Assembly (NCBI GenBank): GCA_002633005.1
Contig: NMRA01000120.1
Span: forward strand, 191,056 to 255,055
Direction: 5' to 3'
DNA from: Phoronis australis
Lineage: Eukaryota > Phoronida > Phoronidae
DNA: 64,000 nucleotides
Below are positions 12,645-25,485 of this stretch, one piece after another (the first letter of the stretch is position 1; each line of letters begins with the position of its first letter). The notes under the pieces are model-generated. The model searched no databases and was not told where the DNA came from. It worked only from the letters and a program-made list of their open reading frames with translations. The position numbers and the translations under genes are program-made.

Positions 12645-13009
12645 TGGCTACTTCATCCTGGAATATATTAAATCTATAAATTATACTGATTGTTTTTCTC
12701 ACTGCCTGAACTAAAAAAACGGAGCTAGTGTCTGAATAGTACAAAAAACTGAAAACGTTTTGTGTAACTATGAGATAAAAAGAGACAAAACTCTGAGACA
12801 TGTTTTAGGCCTGGTTACATTTCAAACATTCTACACTGTGGATAACACCAATGATTTTGCACTGTGACATTTCATGATACTCGTGTTGCACAGTGATACT
12901 GAGGTCGTGTAACAATCGCACTAAAGTTCAGTTCTGTAGAGGAATTGGGTGTTCACCATCAATTAAAACTAAGGATTTCAATCTATGTAACTGGAGTAAT
13001 GGTGATTCT

Positions 13010-16000
13010 TTATTTAGCCAGCTTCAGCACGCTCGATATCATTTCTCCAACACCATCGAATATCTCGTGAAGGCCTGTCTCGCACATGAAGGCTGGCGAA
13101 GTGACGATCTTATTTTTAGTGTCCACGTGAGCTTCGTAATTCGGTTAAGGAACAAGTCAGGTGACACGCAGACGAGTTGAGTGGATACTTACCAAATTAA
13201 CATATGTGATAATACGCACTCAAGCACATGCATAACCTGCTAATGACACTAAAGTAGCCATTTTTGTTTCCATGCAAACACCTCAGTTGAGAGTGAAGAA
13301 CAAAGTGTTAAAATGGACCAAACAACACTTGGAAAATCACTCGCAAATGTTTCTTGTACACCTGAAGAAACTCGAAAGGATATTGTAACGTTTTTCTTGA
13401 TGTGGGTGCATTGAAGTTCTCCAATAGCAGCAGCTGTTCCAGCATATGGCCACCTCCCCCCTTCTTCCTGATCTGAGCCAACAGTTACCTCGCAGTTGGG
13501 GAAAACTTTTGCAGCCAACACCGGAGCAATGCAGCACAATCTAGGAAAGTACAATGACCAATGATGGCAAACTTAAAAACAGTCATTAGGGAATAAACTG
13601 TACAGAAACACCATGTATGACAAAGAAGCTAATCTACAGAGCATTATAGCTTGTGCTGTTTTTATTGCCCTATGCAAAACACTTGTTTTCATTCATGTTT
13701 TGGAGTGGGACCTTTTGTTTTGGTTTTTACATGGTGAGTTAAGTTTTCTAATAATGCATAATAAACACGATCTAACAGAGTTAGTAAATTATTTCATTGG
13801 GATGATTGAGTGAGACCAAGTCAGAAGTTTGTGATTTCAATTTGAACTAATTAGCGCTTTTTGGCTCTTTAAAAAACACTGACAAAACAAATTAAGATAT
13901 CTCAAAGCAACTGCAGTCATTGTAAAGTTTTGACCAATCATTCTGCACTGAATAATGAGCATCAAACTGGTTATCAAAACATGGCACGTAATACGTGACT
14001 AGAGCTGCTAAAATGAGTACTCACCCGATAGGTTTTTCCGAGCTGTGAAAGTCCTTAAGCACGCGTTCAACATCCTGGTTCACTTTCATATTTGTCCCGT
14101 CCACGGCAAAAGTGGACCTACCAGATGACAAGATACAAATAATAATAATAAACGAGACCGCTCGGAAGAGCGACACTTGGCGGAATTAATCGAAAAGACG
14201 ACAATGAGAGCGACGACGACAATCATGACGATCAAGGCGGCAATAATGGATAACACGGTAACATTCATGTGACTAGCGACGAAATCAAATAGAGAGCATA
14301 CAATGAATNNNNNNNNNNNNNNNNNNNNNNNNNNNNNNNNNNNNNNNNNNNNNNNNNNNNNNNNNNNNNNNNNNNNNNNNNNNNNNNNNNNNNNNNNNNN
14401 NNNNNNNNNNNNNNNNNNNNNNNNNNNNNNNNNNNNNNNNNNNNNNNNNNNNNNNNNNNNNNNNNNNNNNNNNNNNNNNNNNNNNNNNNNNNNNNNNNNN
14501 NNNNNNNNNNNNNNNNNNNNNNNNNNNNNNNNNNNNNNNNNNNNNNNNNNNNNNNNNNNNNNNNNNNNNNNNNNNNNNNNNNNNNNNNNNNNNNNNNNNN
14601 NNNNNNNNNNNNNNNNNNNNNNNNNNNNNNNNNNNNNNNNNNNNNNNNNNNNNNNNNNNNNNNNNNNNNNNNNNNNNNNNNNNNNNNNNNNNNNNNNNNN
14701 NNNNNNNNNNNNNNNNNNNNNNNNNNNNNNNNNNNNNNNNNNNNNNNNNNNNNNNNNNNNNNNNNNNNNNNNNNNNNNNNNNNNNNNNNNNNNNNNNNNN
14801 NNGCGACAGCAGAGCGATTGAAACCGTGTGAACATGCCCCACAGCCGCCATCTTGAAGGTGACTTCCGGTTCAATAATTTTTTATAAAAGCTTATTAAAC
14901 TCAACGAACACGTGACCAGTTTGAAAGTGATTGGTTTGCAATTGCGCCCTCTACAGGAGAAAACGTTTTTAGCCCTATTTCGGGGTGCGCATGCGCCACG
15001 TCCAATATTTCCGCCATCTTTAACCGGAAGTCAACGATTTTCTGCACAATTGTAGCACATGCGTTCTAGTATATTCGTACCGATTTTCAGCCATGTAGGT
15101 CGAAAAATGCGGCCTCTACGAGTATTTGACTGTGAAATCGGATACAAAATGGCCGCCACGTCCGCCATTTTGTATCCGATCATGACCAAAAACAATAGCG
15201 TTCCAGTGATTCCCGATCTACATGTTGTGTGCAAATTTCGTGAAAATCGGACCAGAATTGCGACCTGTAGAGAGCGAACAAACAAAAAAAAAAAAAACTT
15301 GCTGTCAGAGCAACATACTTGGCGGAAGAATTCCGCCAAGTAACAATGAAACATACTAGCTGAAGTATCATTTGATTTTAGCTACAAGCGCAATTTAACC
15401 TTGTTCTAACTAAGAAAGATACTTACAGATTTTTAGCAGCGCCAAAACCACCGGGAAACACAACAGCATCAAAGTTTGTGGAAGATAAGTTTGCAATGTC
15501 GTCGATCTTACCCCTCGCAATACGAGCAGACTCCACCATGACGTTCCTACATAATACATGACGAAAGAAGCGTAAGCCATTATAGAGCAATAAAGATAGA
15601 TCCTGCTTTACACACACAAGTGCGAGCATCTCATTACTTGGATGTAACAAGTTGGTTTTGATTAGTTCTTTTGAAAGTAAAAGCAACAAATTTCGAATAC
15701 TACAGTAAAATCTCGCCAAATTCGGACAATAATAATAATAACTGCAAAAATTGCCCGTATTACATTTTTCAAAGGAAATGTTCAAAACGGTTTTGAATGC
15801 TTGTCCATAATTTCTCAAAATATTGACTGATGGTATAGCTATGTTATAGAACTAGGAAGTGGTGAAGCATTTATTTGACTCAAGGAAAAAAATAAGACAT
15901 AAAATTTCACTAGTTCTCCATGATGTGTGCTAAATTGGTAAAATTTTACAGTAAACAAGCCTCGTTGTGTCTTCAAAGAACTCAAAGGATGCACTACTCA

Positions 16001-19000
16001 ATCATGTCAATAGCCAGTCCACGACAGTCAACACTGTTGCCAAAATCTGTATTTTGGATGTTCACAGGCCTTTGGAGGTCTCCCTGAGATTGTAAATATG
16101 TGTAAAACTGTGACTGTGTTGTGTTTTCTTATGGAGAAAGAAGTCTGTCTGTCTATCTACTTCAAAAGTTGGGATAATTAACTTTAAAATTTTACTTCTG
16201 ATTTTTGGAGAGAAATGAATGTTAAAAGCCATAATTTTTAATGTTTGTAAGTAACAACATTCTATGCCACAAAAGCCCGTGAATACAGGTTAATTTGTAT
16301 ATCAATTTACACTGAAGTTAACAATGCTGCCAACATACATTTTACTATTAAACTCCAAGAAAAATCTCTGGCTGAGAGCAATAGTGACCTCTGGTGTTGC
16401 AAACCAATCATTAAGTTCCCAAGGAACAGATGAGACTTTATTGACTTTTCTTTCCTTACCTAGCTGGCTCCATGGGTTCACCTTTGGTGTGATCGATCAC
16501 ATGCATTTGGTTGATGTTTGGCGCAAACATAGACACTTCAGCACCAGCACGACTCAGATGGACCAAACATCTACAGTAGCAATAAACAGGGCAAGGGTAC
16601 TGTACATAAAACACTTCTTTAGAAAAATTCACTAATTTTGCTAAAAAATAATAGCCAAAATTGTCACTTTTCTTTTTTTAAAGGGTGATTACTTTAGTGC
16701 ACATAATGGAAAATTTAACAAACGTTGTTTTATGACAAGTACGCAATACAAATCATGCTAGTAATAGAATAAAATTTCCTTAAATCTTTTTTGTGCAAAA
16801 ATTTGACACAATAAAATTTCACTTTTCGGCCATGTTGTGTTCCAAATAAGGGAAGAATTACCCAAGTAAAGTTCCTCAAGGGACATGAACTCCATTATTT
16901 CTGGAATAATCTGTCAACACAAAATTGCCATCTAACGTATTAGTAAAAGTTCATGTCAAAATTCAATTAGATCAGAGTTCCAAGTTAAAGTGTCTAATTT
17001 TGATTGCACTACACAACAAAGAATAACAGACTTCTCAGCACTAATTCATTGAAAACATGAAGTTCATATCACAAGTTGTTTGAAAACTACTCCATCCTGA
17101 TCAAGCAAACATTCAATTTTGAAACCTCAACTTTGTAAATAAAAAGAAAACACAGAGCTTTTGTAAGTGATCTGCCTTAGCTGGAGGAATTCTGCAACAA
17201 AGAACCACTGTCCTCAATTTGATTTTTCTAACAACTGGCAGGCATATTGTAAATGGCATTATCCTTGCATCATTCAGAAGTTATACTGATAGCTGGGTTG
17301 TACACTTCGGAACTCTGTTCCGAAAAGTTTCACCGGGTAGTTTCACAATGTGTACACACACTCAGTGGTGGATTTAGGGGGGTAGGGGGGTGCACCCCTT
17401 TATCGCCGACAAAAATGAATAATTCAAATGAAACATAAATAAATTTTAGTCAGTGGTATTTGTTATTTTGTGTGTATATGAGTGTGGGTGTGCGTGCATG
17501 TGTGAAAAATGTTGGGCCTGCCTTATGATATCCTAAATCTGTAACTAAAACTACTAGGTGAAGTTCAGGGCAAGATTCACGCACTTCAATGTCTATGATT
17601 CATTACATGACCATAATCAAAAAGCCATAAACAATTGTTAGGCAGTGCACAGTTTATCAGGTCAGGGTAATTTGTTTGTGCCAAGATGAATACTGCTTTC
17701 TGTTAAATGTAGATCTACAGTTACAGGCCAGGTAGAAGAATGCAGCTCAATCGCAGAGCTACATATATAGGCACATATTGCCTTTGTGTGTGAATCTTGA
17801 CTCTTCTCATTGTAAAGTGCACCGCTTTTGAGGTTTCATCCACCATGCTTAGAAGCTGATGGGGCCCACTCTGTTTCAGACCATACGTACGCAGAGGCTT
17901 CGTGTACCTCAGACCCATCATACACACCACAGCCAGAGAGAACCTGAAAATAAATTAATTTTTGTATAAGCCAATAAGCACTGCAGCACAGTAATGTTGG
18001 TATGCTTAACTTGGAACCCCGCTTACTCTCTAAATGTGGTATGTGTAAGCATGGAATTGTATGTTCATTAAAGCAATCACACGTGAAACTTGTTGTCTAC
18101 TGTAAAGAATATTTGTAATTAATTGCACTATAATTACCCATTTCCTCCTTTACTGAGACTTGTGTCACAAAATTAGAGGAATTACGTCATGAATGGTCAA
18201 TTAATTTTTTGGTGGATAAGATCACCAATTTTTGATAAAAGACAATAAAGGTTGGTCAATTCATATTATTTTATCAATGTGTAATTTGCTTTAGAACAGC
18301 ACAACATTTTATCAATGTGAACGTGATTATATTTAGTGAACTTGCCAAGTTCATGCATACGCGACCTTGAGATCAAGTGGAACTCCACGATCAATCACAA
18401 TATTGTGACTTGCAAGCTCTGAACCTTCATAGGGACTTTTTTCCAAGGAACGAAGAGGGCACTGGCAACCAAACATTCAAAATTCGAACTAGCACAATAC
18501 CTGGTCAAGTGGTAAAGTGAAAGTTCTCGATACACCCTCTGGGAGCATTCATATATTACACAATCCAAAGTTTGTCACTTTTTATCATGATCACATCTTG
18601 GTAGGATGAAATGGTGGGTCATGGTTTATGAATTAGTCAATTCCCCCAAAGGTGAACCTGCAGTTTCCCAATGATATATACTCTGATGAGTCTACCCCAT
18701 CCCGTCAAAAATCCTCATCTTTTCCAAACCCCATCCGCCTCTCGAGTGAATGCATGCTCCCTTATACCAACCATGCCGGCTCTCAGGCTCCTTGAGAGAC
18801 GCGAGACCAAAGCCTAAGGTCCAACTTAGCCAAGACTGTCAAACAATTCTCATAACTTTCTTACACCCCAGTAGAGCCTGAATTAGTACGGGATTGTGTA
18901 AATCGTACCACCATCTGAACTGGGTCAGCACAGCCCGCCACACAAAGATGTTGCAGCACAGACTGATGGGGGGCTTCTGTACAGGTATTGGGTCCACAAT

Positions 19001-19518
19001 GACAGCATGACAACATCTCACTTAGTAGCCTTGTTACAATGCTGTGTAAATATCGGTTCTCTAGTTTGACATCCAGTCATACGCATGGGGCTATCTGACT
19101 GGTACCTGTCCTCACTGAGACTACTAAGCTGAAGTTTGGCATAAACTAGACAACGATTGATTGGCCAAGAGAAACACAGTATCCGAATTAGACTTTAGTC
19201 TGGCATTCGTCGCATTCAATAGGTAAACCTGGTGTTAACTGGAATACATCTGGCACATTGGCCCACTGTAAAAACATAGTCCTAACTAGTTCTTTTATCA
19301 TTTAACATAAACATGTCCAAAAAGAAATGCCGGTCTCTCAGACTCAGTCGAGTGCCTGACAGACCCAAGCTCATCAACAGCGCAAATTATTAATATGCAG
19401 CAAGCAATACCACAGCTACTTTAGCACTCATGACACTCGTCGTGTGAATTGCTTCTCTTGCAACAAATTTGCTTAAAGGCAAAGTTGCTTGGCGGAGCAG
19501 CAAGCCAGCAGATAACAT
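13010..19518 (-). CDS. GATD3: GATD3/ES1 family, mitochondrial glutamine-amidotransferase-like protein
   Basis: The complete CDS has 7 exons, read on the minus strand: 19411-19518, 17891-17943, 16460-16570, 15427-15546, 14025-14117, 13362-13540, 13010-13131 (TAA at 13010-13012). This is 786 nt or 261 residues, close to the 268 of human GATD3. Exon 1 encodes a basic, leucine-rich presequence ([18 protein letters not shown]) typical of mitochondrial import and was found by reading upstream of [17 protein letters not shown]. Later landmarks are [21 protein letters not shown], the nucleophile-elbow-like GLCCIAPV (Cys near residue 164), [15 protein letters not shown] and [19 protein letters not shown]. 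The fold is the DJ-1/PfpI class I amidotransferase type, related to bacterial ElbB. The junction between the last two exons (donor at 13361, acceptor at 13132) is the least certain; it leaves about 7 extra residues relative to vertebrates. The exon 4/5 intron contains the 494-base gap. Confidence 0.94.
14309..14802. other. Assembly gap (494 N) inside a GATD3 intron
   Basis: This is a run of N between the GATD3 exons at 14025-14117 and 15427-15546. The flanks contain repeat-like sequence (CTTGGCGGAATT at 14175), so the gap is probably repeat-caused. The two neighbouring exons are consecutive in the protein, so no coding sequence need be missing. Confidence 0.95.
14940..15345. repeat. Repeat with two palindromes in a GATD3 intron
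   Basis: It holds a perfect 17-bp inverted repeat (15137-15153 with 15164-15180, arm ATCGGATACAAAATGGC, loop 10) and a second palindrome, CTTGGCGGAA/TTCCGCCAAG, at 15318-15340. Between them are an A-run and text of the type GTGCAAATTTCGTGAAAATCGG common in invertebrate dispersed repeats. CTTGGCGGAATT recurs at 14175 across the gap. Confidence 0.65.
17363..17404 (+). mobile_element. Fragment resembling a hAT-type terminus
   Basis: CAGTGGTGGATTTAGGGG followed by a G-rich tract and GTGCACCCC resembles the CAGTGGCGGATCCAGG-type ends of hAT elements. The opposite end was not found. It lies in a GATD3 intron. Confidence 0.35.
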
Positions 19519-19570
19519 TTCGTCGCGCGAAAGTGTAAATCTCCTGTCTTGAAGTTCCTAAAAGAAGTCT

Positions 19571-19578
19571 ACTTCCGG
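19571..19578 (-). promoter_or_regulatory. ETS-type motif upstream of the GATD3 start
   Basis: CCGGAAGT on the minus strand lies about 53 bases upstream of the GATD3 ATG at 19518. It is the usual core of ETS/GABP sites near start sites of mitochondrial protein genes. Function is inferred from position only. Confidence 0.4.
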
Positions 19579-21645
19579 TGTAAACAAAAACTGACTATTT
19601 GAAGCCTGGATCTTTGACGAGCAAAATTCTCTATCTTTAGGTTCGTTTTGCAACCAATGGTATTGTAAGAAAAGTGTGAGACGCAACTAAACTTCCTGAA
19701 GAATCCAACTATCCGATAAAACACCTCAAGAACTGTTGTCCTTGTGCTTGAACTTGGTGACTGGACCACTGCCACTGACTCACTCGCTGGCACTGTCTGT
19801 GCCTGGACATGCTTGATGACTTGATCTCAAGATGGGGTATGCATGAATTTGGAATTAGATCTTGAGAGTAACCAGAAAGGAGGGTAGAGTTCATTTGGTG
19901 TCTTGCGACCAGAAACATATAGCCAATTAAAATACCTGGGAATATCTCGCAAAGTCTAAAAGTCTTGCTCTTTAGCGAGGTCCTAGCGTTAGGTTCTAGC
20001 GTTACTGAACTCTACCGAGCTTTATAAAAATTCAGACTCAAAGTTCATGGTCAGGTGAAACTTGTTGCTTAGTACAATTATTTTTGCAATGTTTAGCCCT
20101 GGACCTTGTGTCACTGAATCAAGAGGGATGTGTGAATCAAAGGCACTCCCAGCTGGTTGACACTACCTGTGTTACGTTATAATAAACCCTTCAAAAACAT
20201 TCTGTCCCCTTCAGAAAATTATTGGTATTTTTTTCAAACAACCATCCATGCACATAAATTATACACCCTGAAATCATTACATTAGCACAGAATGATGTAT
20301 ATTACACACCGAAAGTATTCAGACAAAATGACCTGAAATTCCCTGTCATGATGGCTGGCCGAGAATTCAAATTCTTCATTAAAATAGTCTTCCCTCATGA
20401 TCAAAAATGAAGGACAATTATAAGGAAAGTTGGTAAGGTGGCTCAACCATTTTGTAATTAGAATTTCGATGCCCTAATAGCTACTATCAGTCATGACAAG
20501 GGAAACGGTATTTTGTCTGATTACTTTTGTCTTTTACTGTAGAATGCCATAAATTACCATGAAAAAAGCAGTTTAATTTCTTCAGTACAACTTGCGTCTA
20601 AGTCCAAGGTGATGTATACATAAACTTAATATGCTTTGCTTCTGCGGACAAACGTTGATGCTACCTGCCTTCCGGGCGTGGATGCTAGTGGAATCTATGA
20701 GATGGCAGCACATGGGTGTTTGACACTGAGTGTTGCAATCATCAGCACCTCTCTATGTGTGTTTTTGGTACCACTGCATTCTGTGTTATGTACCACAGCA
20801 GCTTCCTTCTATTTGCAACATGCTCAAACGTTATATAAATAAGAAATGCAACCTGAAGCGACATAGCCACTGAGCTTATCTAAGAACAAAATTAAAGCTT
20901 TAGAAATTGTTGAAAGAGGTTATTTATACCTAAGCTGTTAAGCTAATTAAGAAGCTGAATTGAAAACAGAAGGAACAAAATACTGCTGTGCACTGTTTTG
21001 GCAGAAGCTATCCCTGCCTCTTCTCAAAATTGTAGAAAATATACAGTTGTGTGGTGTCATATTTATTGGAATCTACACTCATTTTTATGATTGTAATTAA
21101 GGCATAGACATCCACAGCCATCCTCAGTATTCTTAAGTAGGGAAGTCCCATCTAGTACTGTTAGCAAAGTATGTTAGTGTAAATCATAAATATGATACTG
21201 ATACTGAGCATTGTTCATCCTGAGAAGCCCAAACACCTGCAGCAGAACTCTTTCTAATGGAAGCATTTGCAGGGATTGTTATTGTAACAAGTGCCTGCCA
21301 ACTGTTGGCTTACTAGTTACAGATGAAGAGGTTACAAGCACCAATGATGCATGGTCGTTGGCCAAATGGTTCAAGGGTTCTTTCCAGTATTAGTTGGTAG
21401 TAGGTAACATTGTCACCTTTGTTGTGTCTAAAGGTCATGTGTACTTTAAACTCCCTAAACCCCCACCTATTTGTTTATGTAGATTATGTACACATAAATA
21501 GAATTAAATTGAAAATATGTTAGTTCGAAATCTATATGGCATCTTAACTTAATCATTGTCAAGTGGTTGATACAAGTTCCCAAGATATAACATTCTTTTG
21601 ATGAAACATAACACATAATACTATCTTCTTTGTTCTCTATTACAG
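19579..21645. other. GATD3/POMK divergent intergenic region
   Basis: This lies between two genes that point away from each other, so it should contain both promoters and 5' UTR exons. Part of 20330-20545 is a dispersed repeat shared with 32770-32900 (both have a CCTGTCANGATGGCTG-like core and TTGTCTGATTACTTTTG). No further coding exon was recognised. Confidence 0.5.
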
Positions 21646-23056
21646 CTGGAAGCTGGGCTGGTGTAAAGCAAATGGTGGGTGATAGCAAGATGTCTCACTA
21701 GCTCAGTTTGTAGAGGACCAGAATGAGATGTTCATGCTTTAACTTGGCATGCTTGACAGTCTGCCTTCTTGTTTGTGCCATGTTGCTGAAGAAGATGAGG
21801 CTGAAACCTGCATTGGAACGATGTTGGACAGATACTGTGAACAAATCCAGTGTAATCTGCCAGTTGAAATGTGACAAAGGTTACTTCAGTCTCCCTGGAA
21901 TGAGTAGCTGTCACCGGTGGTTACAATGTGGTGATATGAACCACGTGGAAATTGGCAAGGAAATCGGTCAAGGTGCTGTCAAACAGGTGACCGAGTTAAG
22001 GTTTCTGTCTGGGTTTATTTCAGATAGTGCTTCCAGACAAGATTGCCTGTGTGAAATGCATGCAATACTATGCATTATTGTATTATAACCAGCTTACTGT
22101 ATCTTGTCACTGAAGCTGAATGTCTTTGTAATCAGCCATCTAACACCTTTTTAAAAGAAAATGAAAAGAAAGTTAACTTTTTTGACATTTCATCTTGTGA
22201 TCTAGCCTTCGTAAACTAACATTATAAATAAATCTGGCTGATTGGATCTCGAAACATCTTATTTGATCCATGATTATTTCAGGTATATCTTGGAAAGTGG
22301 GGGAGTACACCAGTTGTTGTCAGCAAACTGAGGACACCGTCATTTTATGAAGATTTCAGTCATGGACTGGAGATGTTAATGCTTTATCAGCCTCACCCAT
22401 TGTTTGCCCAGTTGGTGGGCTTCTGCTTAAATCAAGACAAGAGCATCATCTTAACACAGTACTATCCATTAGGCAGCGCAAGCAATCTACACGTGATTCT
22501 TTCATCAAGAGAGTATTTATCTCATAACACACTGAGAACACGTTTCCAACTGTGTATTGACTATGCAGCCATTCTCAGTCGGTTACATAATAATGACACT
22601 GGTGCTGCACGGATAATGTGCGACTCGAGCAGTCTTGATCAGACTCTTCAGCAGTATTTAATCACGAGTGACATGCATCTGATTGTTAATGATCTCGATG
22701 CTCTGCCGCTGGTGGACAGTGAACACAATGTAACGGCTGTGTGCGGACACAGGGAGCTGGTTGGAGACTTTGTAGCCCCAGAGCAGCTGTGGCCATATGA
22801 AGATGAAGATTACGCGGATGAATTGATGCCCGGGTATACTGAGAAGACGGACATTTGGAAGGTACCCGATGTCTGCGAATTCTTCTTGGGTGAATATCCG
22901 CAGTCGCAAGTGGTCAAGTTTCATTTATTTAAAATCCATCGGCAGTGTAAGGACATGGATGCGAATCGAAGACCAACTGCATCTGACGTGCTTGAAGAGT
23001 ATCGAAACACGTGGGAGGAATTGAAGATGACAAGCAATGCTAAAGAAGACTTATGA
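21646..23056 (+). CDS. POMK: Protein O-mannose kinase (POMK, SGK196), two coding exons
   Basis: Coding exons are 21723-21986 and 22283-23056 (345 residues; human 350). The 5' UTR part of exon 1 starts after the acceptor at 21641-21645. POMK is an ER type II membrane kinase that phosphorylates the 6-position of O-mannose on the GalNAc-GlcNAc-Man core of alpha-dystroglycan. Seen here: a short cytoplasmic tail, a hydrophobic anchor at about residues 8-23, a Cys-rich stem (CDKGYFSLPGMSSCHRWLQC), a glycine-loop-like IGQGAVKQVYLGKW across the splice junction, MCDSSSLDQTLQQYL in the catalytic-loop position (Asp near 202), NDLDALPLV in the DFG position (about 225-227), and CGHREL followed by GDFVAPEQLWPYED. 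Assigning catalytic roles to these acidic residues is inference from known POMK alignments. The gene converges on ELMOD3. Confidence 0.95.
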
Positions 23057-23125
23057 ATGGATTTTAGTTTATCTTTGTTTTTCTCCATGTACTAGTACCA
23101 TTTCACATTTTCTGGATTTTTCAGA

Positions 23126-23131
23126 AATAAA
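23126..23131 (+). terminator. Poly(A) signal of POMK
   Basis: AATAAA lies 70 bases after the POMK stop codon, in an AT-rich 3' UTR. It is the first canonical signal downstream. Confidence 0.55.
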
Positions 23132-23623
23132 TGATTAAGCCTTTCATTTTAATTTTGTACACGCTTGCGTAAAAATCTTCCTCTTAGTTTTGCAAATAAA
23201 TTCAGTATGTCCAGAAAAACCTTGAGAATTTTTTCTTAAAATACAGTGACTCTGAGACATTATGATAGGGAATATGGGTCCTCCTAGGTCCTCCAATGGA
23301 CAATGCTTTAGGAAATCAATGTCTTAGTACCTTTTAATGCCAGGTGATTGAATTTAGGCAAAAATCATATGCCCTCTCCCAAACAGAAAAATCCACATAC
23401 GCTTATGGTGACTATGCGTGTGTATGTATCGGTCGATTGTCCGTTGACGAGGGGGACAGGATGACCAGAGGGAGTTGTTGTGAAATGTTTTAAAAGTAAA
23501 TGAAGCAAAGTTTTTACATCAAATTTAATCATTGGATGGAACAGACATTGGCTGAAGTGGACATTAATGCAACATATTTGACCAAAAATCACATAAGTGA
23601 ATGATTTCTTTCTTAAAGCCTGT

Positions 23624-23886
23624 GGTCTGTTTCATGAAGTTGACGGCAGACTTAAGACAGAAATTTGATCTTTTAAGCTTAAAAGCTCCCATTACTGAAG
23701 AAAGGTTAAACCAAGTAATTATGAGTGCATTACAGTCTGAAAATAATTTGTAGAAATTATCTCAGTAACTAGCAAAGCTTTGTATGTTCTTAGAGACTTT
23801 TCACTTTTGCTCAAGTGAGACTTAATTATTTTTCATAAATAGTTGTGTGTAGCCTCAGTCTAAAGCCATCTATTATAAAACAGACC
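23624..23886. mobile_element. MITE-like element, TIR GGTCTGTTTCATGAA type
   Basis: Left end GGTCTGTTTCATGAAG and right end TTATAAAACAGACC are inverted versions of each other around about 260 bp. The interior (GTGAGACTTAATTATTTTTC) recurs, inverted, in the element at 54055-54295, which confirms a mobile family. No ORF of note. Confidence 0.75.
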
Positions 23887-23985
23887 CCTGAAATGGCAAC
23901 AACAAAAACAACATAAATCTTCCAAGATGTTCAGAAATTGACTTTTGGTAATATTAAAGCTTTTGTCAGGTTATACATACCTACG

Positions 23986-25485
23986 TATAGACCCAATTTA
24001 CGCCGACAGGAGGCGCGTTCCAAAACGAGGCTCGCTACGATAGCTGTTACCTTATCGACTTCATTCCACGTTGCTCTGCAAACGGCTAGAAAAAATATGG
24101 ACACTCAAGTGTCTGCTTTATAATCCCTAAAGACGTTGGGATTCGGAAGCTTTGGGTCCTTGCCATACGCCGCGACGAAGCAAAATATGTCCGTGTAAAA
24201 TTTATAAATGTTTTCGAAAAGTTCGATCATATTTTGTCGCATCTTGGTTGCCAAGAAGCATCATAGTAACGACCGGAGTATGGGCCAGCCAGGGTGTGTT
24301 TTCATGACTACGGGTTGAAACATTATAATTTTTCTTTCCAAAAAGGACAGGGATCTCAATCCCTCGAATTTGGGACCCAATATCGGCCCTATTTCCCTCT
24401 CAAAAATTTTGAAATATCACGCGAAATTCCCCCCAAAGTACGAGGCATAAAAATTCCCCTAGTGAAAAATTCTCTCTGAGTTCACATCACCTGTAACCAC
24501 ACAGGTGACAATTTTTAAGAGCACAAAAGGCTACTTTAAATTGAGACAGAGCCTATGAGAGCCTGCAACAGGGCGGGGGTGCTATTGACGGTGATCGGGA
24601 GGTAGATTGTTCCCCTCACATGGCGAAAAAATCGCCTCTCAGTAGGCACTGGCACCTTTCCCCTCGGATGAACGAGGCTCATGGAGAAACATGATAACTA
24701 TGACTGCTTTGTCCAATTAACTGAAATTAAGTACTAAAACGAGGTTATGCTTTGGACGAACGAATTGGGTGTCTTAATTTTAAAATTCAACTTGGTCCAG
24801 ATTGATATTTGAAAACCCTAACACATGAAATAGACGTAAGAATTATTACAACCAAGAAAGCAGAACTGATGGTCAAATAATTTTTATTTTTAATTACGAG
24901 CCTGGTTTTTTTATTTTAATAAAAAATATATTTAATAACATCAACTATTATTCTTTCAGATCAACGACAAATCAACTGTTAGTCCCAGTGAGTACATAGG
25001 ATCAGGCCACGCTTGATGTTAATATTCTTGATCAACAAATTAAACCAGATGTGACTTATTGCACATGACAGCCACCACTGTCGAATATGTCAACTCCTCA
25101 ACAATACGAGCAGATGACCTGGTTTGCATAGAAAGTATTTTGATCAACAATTTACAAGAAAAAACGTAACCCTGGATTCAGCATAATACCTAATCCGTAA
25201 CACTACAATCGCCGCAATTTGGTCATATTTACTTTTCATGTTTCGAACCTAGTTTTCCGAAAAAAAATAAACCCTTTCGTCAGACAACTCTTTGGTGCCT
25301 TAACTTGTTCTCTAATGTAATTTTCTACATCTCTGTGATTAATTGTCGACACATTATTAAAATCTAATATCCAGAATGGACTTGAAAGACCAGCTATTTA
25401 ACTCCCGCAATGTCAACTTCCGCTTTGTTTATCGCAGTGAGCCTCGCTTTGGATTTTAAAGTCCACCACGTGAATTGGGTCTATA
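23986..25485. mobile_element. 1.5-kb non-autonomous TIR DNA transposon
   Basis: The left end TATAGACCCAATTTACG followed by an AACGAGGCTCGCT block is mirrored at the right by TGAATTGGGTCTATA and AGTGAGCCTCGCTTT. The 1.5 kb between contains no recognisable transposase; the longest ORFs are about 60 codons. It fills most of the POMK/ELMOD3 convergent intergenic region. Confidence 0.75.

Larger units (their letters stand above)
11528..13009. other. MVP/GATD3 convergent 3' region
   Basis: This AT-rich region holds the 3' UTRs of the two tail-to-tail genes (AATAAA at 12102 and 12452 on +; TTTATT, the minus-strand signal, at 12306). It also contains the fold-back element at 12568. No coding exon was recognised. 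Confidence 0.6.

Noticed and set aside
14086-14904. Long minus-strand frame with a hydrophobic stretch next to the gap
   Set aside because: Most of the frame is the N run. The remaining hydrophobic segment lies within a GATD3 intron beside repeat sequence, and it matches no family I recognise.
21694-21745. tRNA-like A box (TAGCTCAGTTTGTAGAG) at the POMK 5' end
   Set aside because: No correctly spaced B box and no cloverleaf follow, and the sequence runs into the POMK start. It is a possible SINE remnant or chance.
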